A stretch of DNA of 64,000 nucleotides from assembly GCF_004365175.1 (NCBI RefSeq), contig NZ_SOCE01000001.1, forward strand, positions 3,913,403-3,977,402, written 5' to 3'. The DNA is from Kribbella voronezhensis (GTDB lineage Bacteria > Actinomycetota > Actinomycetes > Propionibacteriales > Kribbellaceae). Below, piece after piece: positions 32,178 to 40,751 of the stretch (position 1 is its first letter; the number at the start of each line of letters is the position of its first letter). The position numbers were made by a program, and so were the translations under genes. Under the pieces are notes generated by a model. It saw only the letters and a list, made by a program, of their open reading frames with translations. It did not search any database and had not been told where the DNA came from.

Positions 32178-33863
32178 ATGACCACCGCACCGACCCGTAC
32201 CGATTGGCTCGCCGCGCACCGTGAGCGCCTGGACGGAGCTCTCGCCGCGATCCGCAGCCGGGGCTACTTCTCCGCGTTCCCGGAGTCGCCGAGCCCGCGC
32301 GTGTACGGCGAGACGGCGGCCGAGGACGGCAAAGCGGCCTTCGAGGCACACCGCGGTACGGCGTACCCGGTCGAGACGCCGGGATCGAACGGCACGGTCA
32401 GCACCGAGGAGTCGCCGTACGGGATCCCGCTGGACGTCCAGTATCCGCGGACCGTCGAGGACGGCCTGGACGAGCTGCTCGCGGCGGCGCAGAAGGGTAT
32501 GAGCGACTGGCGTAAGGGCGGCATCGAGACCCGTGTCGGCGTGACGCTGGAGATTCTCGATCGGCTGCACAAGCGCGTCTTCGAGCTGGCCAACGCGGTT
32601 CAGCACACGAGTGGCCAGGCTTTCGTCATGGCGTTCCAGGCCGGCGGCGCGCACGCGCTGGACCGGGCGCTGGAGGCGATCGCCTACGCGTACGAGGAGA
32701 TGAGCCGCTACCCGGCCGAGGCGGTCTGGGAGAAGCCGGCCAAGGGTGACCCGATCCGCTTGGAGAAGAACTTCACCGTCGTCGGCCGCGGCGTCGCGCT
32801 GGTCATCGGCTGCAACACGTTCCCGACCTGGAACTCCTGGCCCGGCCTGTTCGCCTCGCTGGTCACCGGCAACGCGGTGGTCGTGAAGCCGCACCCGCTG
32901 GCCGTGCTGCCGCTCGCGATCACCGTCGACGTCTGCCGCGAGGTCCTCGCCGAGGCCGGTTTCGACCCGAACCTGGTCACCCTGGCCGTTGAGCACACCG
33001 GTGACGGCCTGGCCAAGCCGCTCGCGCTCCGCCCCGAGGTGAAGATCATCGACTTCACCGGCGGCAGCGAATTCGGCGAGTGGCTGGAGCAGAACGCGAC
33101 CCAGGCCGAGGTGTTCACCGAGAAGGCCGGCGTCAACGCCGTGCTGATCGACTCGACCGACTCGTTCAAGGCGCTCTGCAACAACCTGGCCTTCACGCTG
33201 TCCCTGTACTCCGGCCAGATGTGCACCACCACGCAGAACCTGTTCGTCCCGACCGGTGGCATCGAGACGGACGAGGGCCACAAGTCGTTCGACGAGGTCG
33301 GTGCCGGGATCGCGAACTCGATCGGCAAGCTGCTCGGCGACGACGCCCGCGCGGTCGAACTGCTCGGCGGCATCGTCAACAGCGCCGTCGTCAGCCGGCT
33401 CGAACTGGCGCCGGAGTACGGGCAGGTCGTGCTGGAGTCGCGCGCGATCAAGCACCCGGCGTACGAGGACGCGGTGGTCCGTACGCCGTTGCTGGTCGCG
33501 ATCGAGTCCAAGGACGAGGAGGTGTACGGGCGCGAGTGCTTCGGGCCGGTCTCGTTCCTGGTCCGTACTGCGGACACCGACGAGTCGATCGAGCTGTTCC
33601 GCAAGACCGTCGACGAGGGCGGCGCGATGACTGCCGGGGTGTACTCGACTGACGCGGCCGTGCTGGAGAAGGTGCGCGATGCGGCGCTCGAGGTCGGGGT
33701 GGCGTTGTCGGAGAACCTGACCGGCCAGGTCTTCGTCAATCAATCGGCTGCTTTCAGCGACTTCCACGGCACCGGAGCGAATCCGGCCGCCAACGCGACG
33801 TACACCGATGGTGCTTACGTTGCGAGTCGCTTCCGCGTCATTCAGTCTAGGCGTCATGTCTGA
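32178..33863 (+). CDS. paaN: Phenylacetate degradation aldehyde dehydrogenase PaaN
   Basis: 561 residues from ATG 32178 with GGAG 7 nt upstream. An aldehyde dehydrogenase-fold protein: NAD-binding region 'VALVIGCNTFPTWNSWPGLF', 'IIDFTGGSEFGEWL', and Cys in the 'YSGQMCTTTQNLFVP' loop. The long N-terminal extension ('ERLDGALAAIRSRGYFSAFP') is typical of PaaN rather than of classic ALDHs. PaaN oxidises an aldehyde after ring opening in the phenylacetate pathway. It is divergent from paaI, and its 3' end overlaps the following serine hydrolase gene by 8 bp. Confidence 0.92.
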   Translation: MTTAPTRTDWLAAHRERLDGALAAIRSRGYFSAFPESPSPRVYGETAAEDGKAAFEAHRGTAYPVETPGSNGTVSTEESPYGIPLDVQYPRTVEDGLDELLAAAQKGMSDWRKGGIETRVGVTLEILDRLHKRVFELANAVQHTSGQAFVMAFQAGGAHALDRALEAIAYAYEEMSRYPAEAVWEKPAKGDPIRLEKNFTVVGRGVALVIGCNTFPTWNSWPGLFASLVTGNAVVVKPHPLAVLPLAITVDVCREVLAEAGFDPNLVTLAVEHTGDGLAKPLALRPEVKIIDFTGGSEFGEWLEQNATQAEVFTEKAGVNAVLIDSTDSFKALCNNLAFTLSLYSGQMCTTTQNLFVPTGGIETDEGHKSFDEVGAGIANSIGKLLGDDARAVELLGGIVNSAVVSRLELAPEYGQVVLESRAIKHPAYEDAVVRTPLLVAIESKDEEVYGRECFGPVSFLVRTADTDESIELFRKTVDEGGAMTAGVYSTDAAVLEKVRDAALEVGVALSENLTGQVFVNQSAAFSDFHGTGANPAANATYTDGAYVASRFRVIQSRRHV

Positions 33864-35244
33864 CGCCCTGGATTCCGAGAACCTGCGAGAAGCGCTCGCG
33901 TACTACGACAGCTGGCTGGCATTCAACCAGCGCTACCAGCGGATCCCCGGGGTCCAGGCGGCGGTGTACGCCGGCGAGGCGGTCGCGCTCTCCTCGGCGT
34001 ACGGGCTCGCGGATGTCGAGCAAGGCGTGGAGCTGACGTCGGAGCACCTGTTCCGGATCGCTTCGCACTCGAAGACGTTCACCGCGACCGCGGTGCTGCA
34101 ATTGGTCGAGCAGGGTCGGCTGCGGCTCGACGACAAGGCTGGGTTGCACGTCACCGAGCTGGTCGGGACGCGACTCGGTGAGCTGACCCTGCGCGAGTTG
34201 CTGGCCCACGCCGGCGGCATCACGCGGGACAGCGGAGACGCCGGCTGGTGGCAGCTGGTGAAGGCGTTCCCGGATCGCGAGGAACTGCTCGCCGTACTGC
34301 GTGACGACGCGTCCGCGGTGATCGACGACAACGACCGGTTCAAGTACTCCAACATCGGCTACGGCCTGCTCGGACTCGTGATCGAGGCGGCCAGCGGTAC
34401 GTCGTACAACAACTACGTCCAGACCGCGATCGTGGACAAGCTCGGGCTCTCCGGGCTGGGCCCGGAGCTGGATGCAGCGCGGAGTGCGGAGTACGCGGCG
34501 GGGTACAGCGCGTACAGCTACGCCGACCACCGGGTGCCGATCGACCATGTGGACACCCGGGCGCTGGCGTCCGCGACCGGGTTCTTCGGCAGCGCGGGCG
34601 ATCTCGTCACGTACTTTTCGGCGCATTTCCCTGGCGACGACCGGTTGCTGACGGACAAGTCGAAACGGGAGATGCAGCACCCGCTCTGGCAGACCAGCGA
34701 GGAGGACTGGCCGCGGTACGGGCTCGGTCTGCAGGTGTCGAAGGTGGGCAAGCGGAAACTGTTCGGCCACGGCGGTGGCTACCCGGGCCACATCACCCGG
34801 TCCCTCGCCGACGGCGAGCAGCGGATCGCGGTGTCGGTACTGACGAACGCGATAGACGGGCCTGCCGGGCAACTCGCCGAGGGCTTCTTCAAGCTGCTCG
34901 ACCTGGCCGGCTCGAAGGAGCGCGGGACGGAGCCGGGGCTGGAACGCTTCACCGGCCGGTTCGCGAACCTCTGGACGGTGTACGACTTCGCCGTACTCGG
35001 CGGCCGTCTCTATGTGCTCGACCCGACGTCGCCCGACCCGGCGGCCGAACCGCAGACACTGGAGGTCGACGGCGACGAACTGCGCGTCACTGGCGGTTCG
35101 GGGTACGGCTCGTACGGCGAGTCGTACCGCTTCAACTTCGGTCCGGACGGTCAGGTCGAGTCGGTTCGCGGGTCAGGCGGACTGCTGTCGCAGCCGATCG
35201 ACCGTTTCACCCTTCCCGATCGGGTGCGTACCGTGCAGGCATGA
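33856..35244 (+). CDS. Serine hydrolase, beta-lactamase-related family
   Basis: 462 residues. SxxK in 'RIASHSKTFTATAVL', YxN in 'FKYSNIGYGLLG' and HGG in 'LFGHGGGYPGHITRS' give the full catalytic set. No signal peptide. Related to the protein at 7819-9165 in all motifs, with a similar C-terminal beta domain. ATG 33856 lies within the paaN 3' end, so it is translated with paaN. Physiological substrate unknown; its place in the paaN unit may be fortuitous. Confidence 0.87.
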   Translation: MSDALDSENLREALAYYDSWLAFNQRYQRIPGVQAAVYAGEAVALSSAYGLADVEQGVELTSEHLFRIASHSKTFTATAVLQLVEQGRLRLDDKAGLHVTELVGTRLGELTLRELLAHAGGITRDSGDAGWWQLVKAFPDREELLAVLRDDASAVIDDNDRFKYSNIGYGLLGLVIEAASGTSYNNYVQTAIVDKLGLSGLGPELDAARSAEYAAGYSAYSYADHRVPIDHVDTRALASATGFFGSAGDLVTYFSAHFPGDDRLLTDKSKREMQHPLWQTSEEDWPRYGLGLQVSKVGKRKLFGHGGGYPGHITRSLADGEQRIAVSVLTNAIDGPAGQLAEGFFKLLDLAGSKERGTEPGLERFTGRFANLWTVYDFAVLGGRLYVLDPTSPDPAAEPQTLEVDGDELRVTGGSGYGSYGESYRFNFGPDGQVESVRGSGGLLSQPIDRFTLPDRVRTVQA

Positions 35245-35759
35245 CGATCCACGGGGAACACCCCTTCCTCCCGCCGGAATCGGAGCGAAGCCCGGTACGC
35301 CGGTTGCGCGGCCGACTGCCGTCGCCGGTCGGCCTCTGGACCACCTCGGACGACGGCAAGCGCGCCGGGCTGACCGTGTCGTCGATGCTGATCGCCGACG
35401 GTGAGCCCGGTCTCGTGATCGGGCTCATCGACCCGGACTCCGACCTGTGGGAAACGTTGCGCTCGGCAAGGACCGCCGTCGTCAGCCTGCTCGGCGCCGG
35501 CCACCAGCAACTCGCGGACGCCTTCGGTTACGTCGCCCCCGCGCCAGGCGGCCCGTTCCGGATGATCGACTGGACCGACACCGACTGGGGACCGGCCCCC
35601 GTCGGCGTCACCACCTGGGCCGGCTGTCGCCTGGTGGACCCCGACCCCGCCGAGGTCGGCTGGTCCCTCCAGGTCCACCTGGAAATCGCCCACGTAGAAC
35701 TCCAACCCGACGACCTCCCACCCCTCATCCACCGCCGCGGCCGCTACACAGTCCTGTAG
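35241..35759 (+). CDS. Flavin reductase-like FMN-binding protein
   Basis: 172 residues; ATG 35241 overlaps the preceding stop by 4 bp (ATGA). 'RLPSPVGLWTT', 'GLTVSSMLIADGEPGLVIGL' and 'TAVVSLLGAGHQQLADAFG' follow the split-barrel FMN-binding pattern of flavin reductase-domain proteins, which use NAD(P)H to reduce FMN or act as flavin-dependent oxidoreductases. It closes a three-gene unit (paaN, serine hydrolase, this gene) and is followed within 7 bp by a dispersed repeat. Confidence 0.8.
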   Translation: MTIHGEHPFLPPESERSPVRRLRGRLPSPVGLWTTSDDGKRAGLTVSSMLIADGEPGLVIGLIDPDSDLWETLRSARTAVVSLLGAGHQQLADAFGYVAPAPGGPFRMIDWTDTDWGPAPVGVTTWAGCRLVDPDPAEVGWSLQVHLEIAHVELQPDDLPPLIHRRGRYTVL

Positions 35760-35765
35760 AACTCC

Positions 35766-35836
35766 CGCCCACGCGACCTCCTCCGTCGGCCCTCCCCTAG
35801 CTACGGCGCTCCTTCGTCGTACCTCCCGCTGCCTGG
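35766..35836 (+). repeat. Twin-hairpin dispersed repeat, copy 3
   Basis: Starts 6 bp after the flavin reductase-like stop, same orientation as the gene. It lacks the CACCCCCC run in the middle but keeps AGCTACGG and both TCCTnCGTC loops. Its stems are less perfect than in copies 4 and 5, so it may be an older copy. Confidence 0.75.
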
Positions 35837-35885
35837 CTCTGGGCTTGCCCCGTGGGGTGGACACCGGGGGCAAGCCACTCCGGGA

Positions 35886-36641
35886 TCAGCGGAGGGCAGC
35901 CAGTTGGTCGAGGGCGATCATCAGGTCTCGATCGCGGCCGACGGCCACCATGCGCTCATAGGTGGCGTCCTCGGCGGCGTTCTGGTGCATCACGTTCAGC
36001 TGGAGCGTCAGCCGTTCCGCGATCAGGTCGAGGATCTCGTCAGTGGTGCCTTGCCAGCCGTACTCGCGGAGAAAGTCGGCAAGTCGAGGCAGGCGCGAGT
36101 CGAAGTCAGTGAAGCCTTCGGCGGCCACGACATGGGAGGCATGCAACGGCGTCCAGGAGAACGCGACCCAGGCGACGTCCAGCTCCAGGCGTACCGGACC
36201 GGCCATGTCCCAGTCGACGAAGCCGACCAGGCCATCGACGTTCCATACCGCGTTGTACGGCGCGGCGTCGTTGTGCGCGAGGATCATGCCCGGCTGCCAG
36301 CCTTGTCCTTCGCGCCAGCAGGCATCGTCCGGTGGAACGAAGTCGGCGACGGCTGCGTGATAGCGGCGGAGCCAGCGCGCAACATCGGTCAACGCCGATG
36401 AGCTGTGGGTCCACGCAGGCCACGGCCGGGCGTTCCCCACCGTTTGCCCAGCCAGAAAGCTGACCATCTCGCGGCCGTCTGCGTCCACACCCAGCGGACG
36501 CGGTGCTCCCGAGAAGCCGGCAGCCTCCAGATGAGCCAACAACGCATGGACCGACGGTGTCCACGCCCCCGCGGTACGCCGTACGACGCCGTCCACCAAC
36601 GAGGCTCCACCGTCGAACCCACCATCCAGCCGTTCACCCAT
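35886..36641 (-). CDS. Aminoglycoside phosphotransferase-like kinase
   Basis: 251 residues from ATG 36641, with GGGGAGG 9 nt upstream; the ATG three codons earlier has no spacing to that site. The catalytic loop 'LAHNDAAPYNAV' and the Asp of 'GLVGFVDWDMAGPVRLELDV' are the Brenner and DFG-like motifs of the APH fold. 'TDVARWLRRYH' is also typical. It should phosphorylate a small molecule with ATP; although the fold confers aminoglycoside or macrolide resistance in some bacteria, many chromosomal members have other, unknown substrates. Confidence 0.84.
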   Translation of the reverse strand: MGERLDGGFDGGASLVDGVVRRTAGAWTPSVHALLAHLEAAGFSGAPRPLGVDADGREMVSFLAGQTVGNARPWPAWTHSSSALTDVARWLRRYHAAVADFVPPDDACWREGQGWQPGMILAHNDAAPYNAVWNVDGLVGFVDWDMAGPVRLELDVAWVAFSWTPLHASHVVAAEGFTDFDSRLPRLADFLREYGWQGTTDEILDLIAERLTLQLNVMHQNAAEDATYERMVAVGRDRDLMIALDQLAALR

Positions 36642-36704
36642 AGCGTCCATCCTCCCCGAACGCCTCCGCAGACAGCCCGAGGTCATCCCGCAGGTGATGC
36701 CCGG

Positions 36705-37127
36705 TCAACGGTTTGGGGAGTCGGGTGATTGGTTGGTGGTGTGGTCTCGGGCCTTGCGGTGGAGCAGTTGCGTGAGGGGGAGGGTGATGTAGGCGAGGAA
36801 GGCGGCGAGCAGGATGCCCCACCAGAAGTGGATGACGGCGAAGTAGATGCCGGCGAGGATCCAGGCGGTCAGCTGGACTCGTAGTACGAGAAGGTATTCG
36901 AGGTTGAGGAGTGGATCTGGCGGCCGAGTCGAGGCGTCGGTCGGGAAGGCGCCTCGTTGCCTGAGCCGGAAGAGCACGATGACGCGGGTGGTCCAAGTCA
37001 GGACGAAGGCAGCTTGGAGGACGGCGGCCGGCCAGACTCCGATCATCGCTGTCAGGACGGTCGTGGCGACCAGCACGGCGAGGGGGATCAGAGCGGCGAT
37101 GAGTTGCCCGCGGAAGCTCTTGGGCAT
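36705..37127 (-). CDS. Small multi-pass membrane protein, unknown
   Basis: 140 residues from ATG 37127 with AGGAGGT 5 nt upstream. Four hydrophobic segments: 'LIAALIPLAVLVATTVLTAM', then one around 'VLQAAFVLTWTTRVIVLF', one at 'AWILAGIYFAVIHFWWGIL' and one at 'AAFLAYITLPLTQLL'. No motif I recognise. It stands alone between an APH-like gene and a DksA/TraR-like gene on the same strand. The strong ribosome site supports it as a real gene. Confidence 0.7.
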   Translation of the reverse strand: MPKSFRGQLIAALIPLAVLVATTVLTAMIGVWPAAVLQAAFVLTWTTRVIVLFRLRQRGAFPTDASTRPPDPLLNLEYLLVLRVQLTAWILAGIYFAVIHFWWGILLAAFLAYITLPLTQLLHRKARDHTTNQSPDSPNR

Positions 37128-37312
37128 CTGACCTCCTGACAGCCGGCGAACGAGACCATTCCCACCAGTCGCACGACCGATGCACGCGCGGCTGTCGGAG
37201 TGGCTGTCCCGACGGACAGGAGATAGTGGACGGAGCCTAGTGCACTTGAGCGCTGCGAGTGGCGTGCGTACGGCGTACTGGAGGTGCACTACCTGTCGGT
37301 CGGGACGCCTTG

Positions 37313-37660
37313 CTAGGCGTGCTGGGCTGATGCGCAGGTGGTGCAGGTGCGGGCTACTGGGCGAGCCTCGAGGCGGTCGGCGGCGATCGGGCGGCCGCAA
37401 AGCTCGCAGGTTGTGTAGGTGCCGGATGCCACGCGTGCGAGCGCGGCGTCGATCTCTGTCAGGTGTTGACGGGCCTGCTCGGCCAGCGCGCCGAGTTGGG
37501 AGCGTTCGAAGGCGATCGTCGAACCTTCGGGATCGTGTTCGTCGTCCGCGTTGCTGTCGCGGGATGCGGCGACGACCGCGTCGAAGTCGTCGCTCAGGTT
37601 GGCCAAGCGGTCCAACGTCTTCTGCCGCTCACGCTCGAGACGGGTCCGCGGATCGTCCAT
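37313..37660 (-). CDS. DksA/TraR-type C4 zinc finger protein
   Basis: 115 residues. An N-terminal helical hairpin ('LERERQKTLDRLANL', 'LGALAEQARQHLTEIDAAL') is followed by a four-Cys zinc finger: C85, C88, C106 and C109 in 'CELCGRPIAADRLEARPVAR' and 'TCTTC'. The 'VASGTYTTCELCGRPI' segment is typical of the family. DksA-like proteins enter the secondary channel of RNA polymerase; in actinomycetes they are mostly uncharacterised. Acidic residues near the hairpin tip ('ADDEHDPEGS') fit that model. Confidence 0.88.
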   Translation of the reverse strand: MDDPRTRLERERQKTLDRLANLSDDFDAVVAASRDSNADDEHDPEGSTIAFERSQLGALAEQARQHLTEIDAALARVASGTYTTCELCGRPIAADRLEARPVARTCTTCASAQHA

Positions 37661-37733
37661 CCACCCATTCTGGCTCGGCGAACGCGAGATGGTCGCCGGG
37701 GGTGGTGGCTCCCGGCCGCCCTGAACCTCGCGG

Positions 37734-38279
37734 CTACTCGCTGATGTCCCGGATCAGCTTGGCCGGTACGCCGGCGGCGAGGGTGTTCGGGGGTACGTCG
37801 TGGGTGACGACTGCTCCTGCGGCGACGACCGAGTTCTCGCCGACGGTGACGCCCTGGAGGATCATCGCGCCGGCGCCGATCCAGACGTTGCGTTCGATCC
37901 GGATCGGCGCGGCCGTGATGCCGTCGAAGCGGGACGCCGGAGGGACCGGGTGGCCGGAGGTGATCAGGCTGACGCCGGGTCCGATCATCACATCGTCCCC
38001 GATCTCGATGCCGCCGATGTCGTTGAGCTGGCAGCGTTGGTTGATGAAGACCTTGCGGCCGACGCGGATGTTGATCCCGTGGTCGCAGTACAGGGGCGGG
38101 ATGAGGTTGAAGGTCTCGTCGACGGGCTGCCCGGTCAGTTCACTCCAGACCGAGCGGATCGCCTCGCGGTCGTCGTACGAGAGTGTGTTGAGCCGCTCGG
38201 TCAGCCGGATCGCCCGCTCGACCCGCTCGCGGATGCCGTGTACCTCCGTCACGCCCTCTTCGGTCCAGAGCTTGGCCAT
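37734..38279 (-). CDS. Maltose/galactoside O-acetyltransferase-like (LbH hexapeptide) enzyme
   Basis: 181 residues from ATG 38279 with GAGGAG 6 nt upstream. The C-terminal left-handed beta-helix shows hexapeptide repeats ('INIRVGRKVFINQRCQLNDI', 'VWIGAGAMILQGVTVGENSV') and the catalytic His in 'LITSGHPVPPA', as in LacA/Maa/NodL enzymes that acetylate sugars with acetyl-CoA. The N-terminal 'RLTERLNTLSYDDREAIRSV' is the Mac domain. It is divergent from a LysR regulator, whose operator lies between them. Confidence 0.91.
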   Translation of the reverse strand: MAKLWTEEGVTEVHGIRERVERAIRLTERLNTLSYDDREAIRSVWSELTGQPVDETFNLIPPLYCDHGINIRVGRKVFINQRCQLNDIGGIEIGDDVMIGPGVSLITSGHPVPPASRFDGITAAPIRIERNVWIGAGAMILQGVTVGENSVVAAGAVVTHDVPPNTLAAGVPAKLIRDISE

Positions 38280-38361
38280 GTCGTCTCCTCGTCGTCGCTC
38301 GGGTGACTGATGCAACAGGGGATGAGCGGGCCCGCACAAACAACGGTCGGGGCGGCGTGCC

Positions 38362-38376
38362 ACAACTCTTGGTTGT
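38362..38376. promoter_or_regulatory. LysR operator candidate
   Basis: ACAAC-TCTTG-GTTGT is a perfect 5-bp inverted repeat with a 5-nt spacer. It sits 14 bp before the LysR GTG and about 83 bp from the acetyltransferase ATG, the usual place for an autoregulatory LysR site controlling both genes. Confidence 0.55.
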
Positions 38377-38389
38377 CTAAGGTGATCAG

Positions 38390-39334
38390 GTGGATCTCGA
38401 GGCCGTCCGGACGTTCGCGGCGGTCGTCGACACCGGTCAGTTCCAGGCTGCTGCCGACGAACTCGGCATCACCCAACAAGCCGTCTCCAAGCGGATCGCC
38501 GGCCTGGAACGCGTGCTCGGCGTACTCCTGCTCGTCCGATCGGCACGCGGTACGAGCCTGAGCATCGACGGGCAGGCGTTCCTCCCACACGCCCGCGAAC
38601 TCCTTCGGGTCGCCGACCGCGCGCTCACCTCGGTCCTCCCCGGCCGGCGCGCACTCCGCATCGACGTCCTCAACCGTCGCGCCGCCACCGCAGCCGCCCT
38701 GCACGCCTTCCACCAGGCCGATCCCGGCGTCGACCTCGACGTGGTGACCCTGCCCGATGCCGATGTCGACGCCGCCGTGGTCGCGGTAGCCGCCGGAACC
38801 ATCGACGCGACCTTCCGCGCTATCACCGATCCGCGGCGCCAACTCACCGCTCCCGTCACGGCATGCCGGGTCATCGACGACCCTCACCAACTTCTCGTCG
38901 GCCCCCGCCACCCGCTCGCGGAGGCAACCAGCCTCACCCTCGCCGACCTCACGCCGTACCGGATCTGGATGCCCGGCATGATGCCCGGCTCCGAGTGGCG
39001 CCTGTACTACGAGGAGCTCGCGCGCGCGTTCACGCTCGCGATCGACACGGGCGGCCCGAGCTTCGGCGTCGAAGTTCTCCTCGACGAACTCGCCGGATCC
39101 GCCGACCTCGCCACCTTCGTCGGCGAGGGCACCCGCTACTTCTGGCCGGAGTCGTACGACCTCCGCCGCATCCCGATCGTCAACCCCACGCCGGTCTATC
39201 CGCACTCGATCATCTGGCGCGAAGACAACCCACACCCGGCACTCGCAGCCTTCCTCCATCACCTGCGTTCCACCCGCACCAGCCCCGCGAGCCAGATCTG
39301 GGTCCCTCCGTGGGCAGAGAGCGTGAGGAGCTAG
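38390..39334 (+). CDS. LysR-family regulator
   Basis: 314 residues from GTG 38390 with AAGGTG upstream. The winged-helix 'DLEAVRTFAAVVDTGQFQAA' followed by 'ELGITQQAVSKRIAGLERVL' is the canonical LysR HTH. The periplasmic-binding-like effector domain fills the rest. It is divergent from the acetyltransferase, which is its likely target, with a palindrome in between. Effector unknown. A dispersed repeat starts 14 bp after the stop. Confidence 0.93.
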   Translation: MDLEAVRTFAAVVDTGQFQAAADELGITQQAVSKRIAGLERVLGVLLLVRSARGTSLSIDGQAFLPHARELLRVADRALTSVLPGRRALRIDVLNRRAATAAALHAFHQADPGVDLDVVTLPDADVDAAVVAVAAGTIDATFRAITDPRRQLTAPVTACRVIDDPHQLLVGPRHPLAEATSLTLADLTPYRIWMPGMMPGSEWRLYYEELARAFTLAIDTGGPSFGVEVLLDELAGSADLATFVGEGTRYFWPESYDLRRIPIVNPTPVYPHSIIWREDNPHPALAAFLHHLRSTRTSPASQIWVPPWAESVRS

Positions 39335-39348
39335 TACTACGGGCAGTC

Positions 39349-39425
39349 CGCCCACGCGGCTCCTTCGTCGCCGCTCCCCACCCCCCAGCTACGGCGCTCC
39401 TACGTCACGCCTACCGCTGCCTTTG
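39349..39425 (+). repeat. Twin-hairpin dispersed repeat, copy 4
   Basis: The clearest copy. Hairpin 1: GCGGC (39356-39360), loop TCCTTCGTC, GCCGC (39370-39374). Hairpin 2: GGCGC (39393-39397), loop TCCTACGTC, ACGCC (39407-39411). Between them is CTCCCCACCCCCCAGCTA. It begins 14 bp past the LysR stop in the same orientation. Confidence 0.85.
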
Positions 39426-39547
39426 TTCGAGGAAGAGTTCGCTCACGGTGGAGTCCTGCGCTGTGTCGTGCTGAGCGCTCGCAGTTGGCGAGAGAATGGC
39501 GACCTTCGCTCCGTCGGTCGTGCTGATAGGAGCAATTGCACTCATGT

Positions 39548-39623
39548 CGAGGCAGCGAAAGGCGCGACGCAGGAGCGCCGTAGCTGGGGGGTGGGGAGCG
39601 CCGACGCAGGAGGCGCGTGGGCG
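39548..39623 (-). repeat. Twin-hairpin dispersed repeat, copy 5
   Basis: Minus-oriented copy facing copy 4 with about 120 bp between them. On the minus strand hairpin 1 is GCGCC/GGCGC and hairpin 2 GGCGC/GCGCC, both with TCCTGCGTC loops. Compared with copy 4, stem 1 changed on both sides, keeping the pairing. It is not next to a minus-strand stop codon and lies in the leader of the alcohol dehydrogenase gene. Confidence 0.82.
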
Positions 39624-39653
39624 GCAGTCGTTGAAAGATCTAAAGTGCTTGGC

Positions 39654-40685
39654 ATGAAAGCGACGACTATCCATGCCCCCTTCGATGTGCGGCTCAGTGA
39701 CGTTCCGGATCCGGTGATCGAGAAGCCCACCGATGCTGTGGTGAAGATTGTTGCCGGGTGCATCTGTGGGTCCGATCTGTGGTCGTACCGCGGGGAGAAC
39801 AAGATCACTCCGGGGAGCCGGATCGGGCACGAGTATGTCGGGATCGTGCAGGAGGTCGGGTCGGAGGTGCGGACGGTGAAGCCGGGTGATTTCGTCGTCA
39901 CGCCGTTCGTCGCGAGTGATGGGACGTGTCCGAACTGCAAGGCCGGGCTGCAGTCGGTGTGCCAGAACATCGTGGGGATCGGCAGCAAGGGGGCGGACGG
40001 CGGCCAGGGTGAGTACGCGAAGGTGCCGTGGGCAGATGGCACGCTGGTCGCGACGCCCGAAGTACCGGACGATGCGCTGGTTCCGTCGTTGCTGACGTTG
40101 TCCGACGTGATGGGGACCGGTTGGCATGCGGCTCGTTCGGCGCGGGTCAAGGCCGGCGACACCGTCGTGGTGGTCGGCGACGGCGCTGTTGGATTGTGTG
40201 GGGTTCTCGCCGCTGCCCGGATGGGTGCAGAGCGGGTCGTCGCGCTGTCGCGGCACGAGTCGCGGCAGAAGCTCGCGCGCGAGTTCGGCGCGACGCACAT
40301 CATCGCCGAGCGCGGGGACGAGGCGAAGGCCGCAGTACTGGAACTGACCGACGGGGTCGGAGCGGACGCCGTACTGGAATGTGTCGGCACCGACCAGTCC
40401 TTCAAGACCGCGTTCGACGTCGCCCGGCCGGGCGCGACCGTCGGGTTCGTCGGCGTACCGCACGGTGTGGAGGTGCCGATCCGGACGATGTTCAGCCGGA
40501 ACGTCGGGTTGGCGGGCGGCGTCGCTCCGGCGCGTCAGTACCTGCCCGAGCTGATGGCGGACGTACTGTCGGGAGCGATCAACCCCGGTCTTGTCTTCGA
40601 TGCGGAGCTGCCGCTGAAAGCGGTTGCCGAGGGCTACCAGGCGATGCACGAGCGACGCAGTATCAAGGTTCTGCTGCGTCCGTGA
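39654..40685 (+). CDS. Zinc-dependent alcohol dehydrogenase (MDR family)
   Basis: 343 residues from ATG 39654. Catalytic zinc ligands: Cys in 'AGCICGSDLWSY' and His-Glu in 'RIGHEYVGIVQEVG'. The structural zinc lobe is partly kept: 'DGTCPNCKAGLQSVC' has three Cys with the usual spacing. The Rossmann motif is 'VVVVGDGAVGLCGVLAA'. It should oxidise an alcohol or reduce an aldehyde with NAD(P). The leader contains repeat copy 5, and no clear ribosome site is visible, so a leaderless or weakly translated start is possible. Confidence 0.88.
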   Translation: MKATTIHAPFDVRLSDVPDPVIEKPTDAVVKIVAGCICGSDLWSYRGENKITPGSRIGHEYVGIVQEVGSEVRTVKPGDFVVTPFVASDGTCPNCKAGLQSVCQNIVGIGSKGADGGQGEYAKVPWADGTLVATPEVPDDALVPSLLTLSDVMGTGWHAARSARVKAGDTVVVVGDGAVGLCGVLAAARMGAERVVALSRHESRQKLAREFGATHIIAERGDEAKAAVLELTDGVGADAVLECVGTDQSFKTAFDVARPGATVGFVGVPHGVEVPIRTMFSRNVGLAGGVAPARQYLPELMADVLSGAINPGLVFDAELPLKAVAEGYQAMHERRSIKVLLRP

Positions 40686-40693
40686 GGATGTCG

Positions 40694-40709
40694 TGCCCGT
40701 CGGCGGGCA
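40694..40709 (+). terminator. Small hairpin after the alcohol dehydrogenase gene
   Basis: TGCCCG-TCGG-CGGGCA, a 6-bp stem with a tetraloop, lies 8 bp after the stop. Short, so a weak terminator at best. Confidence 0.45.
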
Positions 40710-40751
40710 TTGACTTCAGGCTGTGAACGGCCTCAACAATTGCGCACATTA

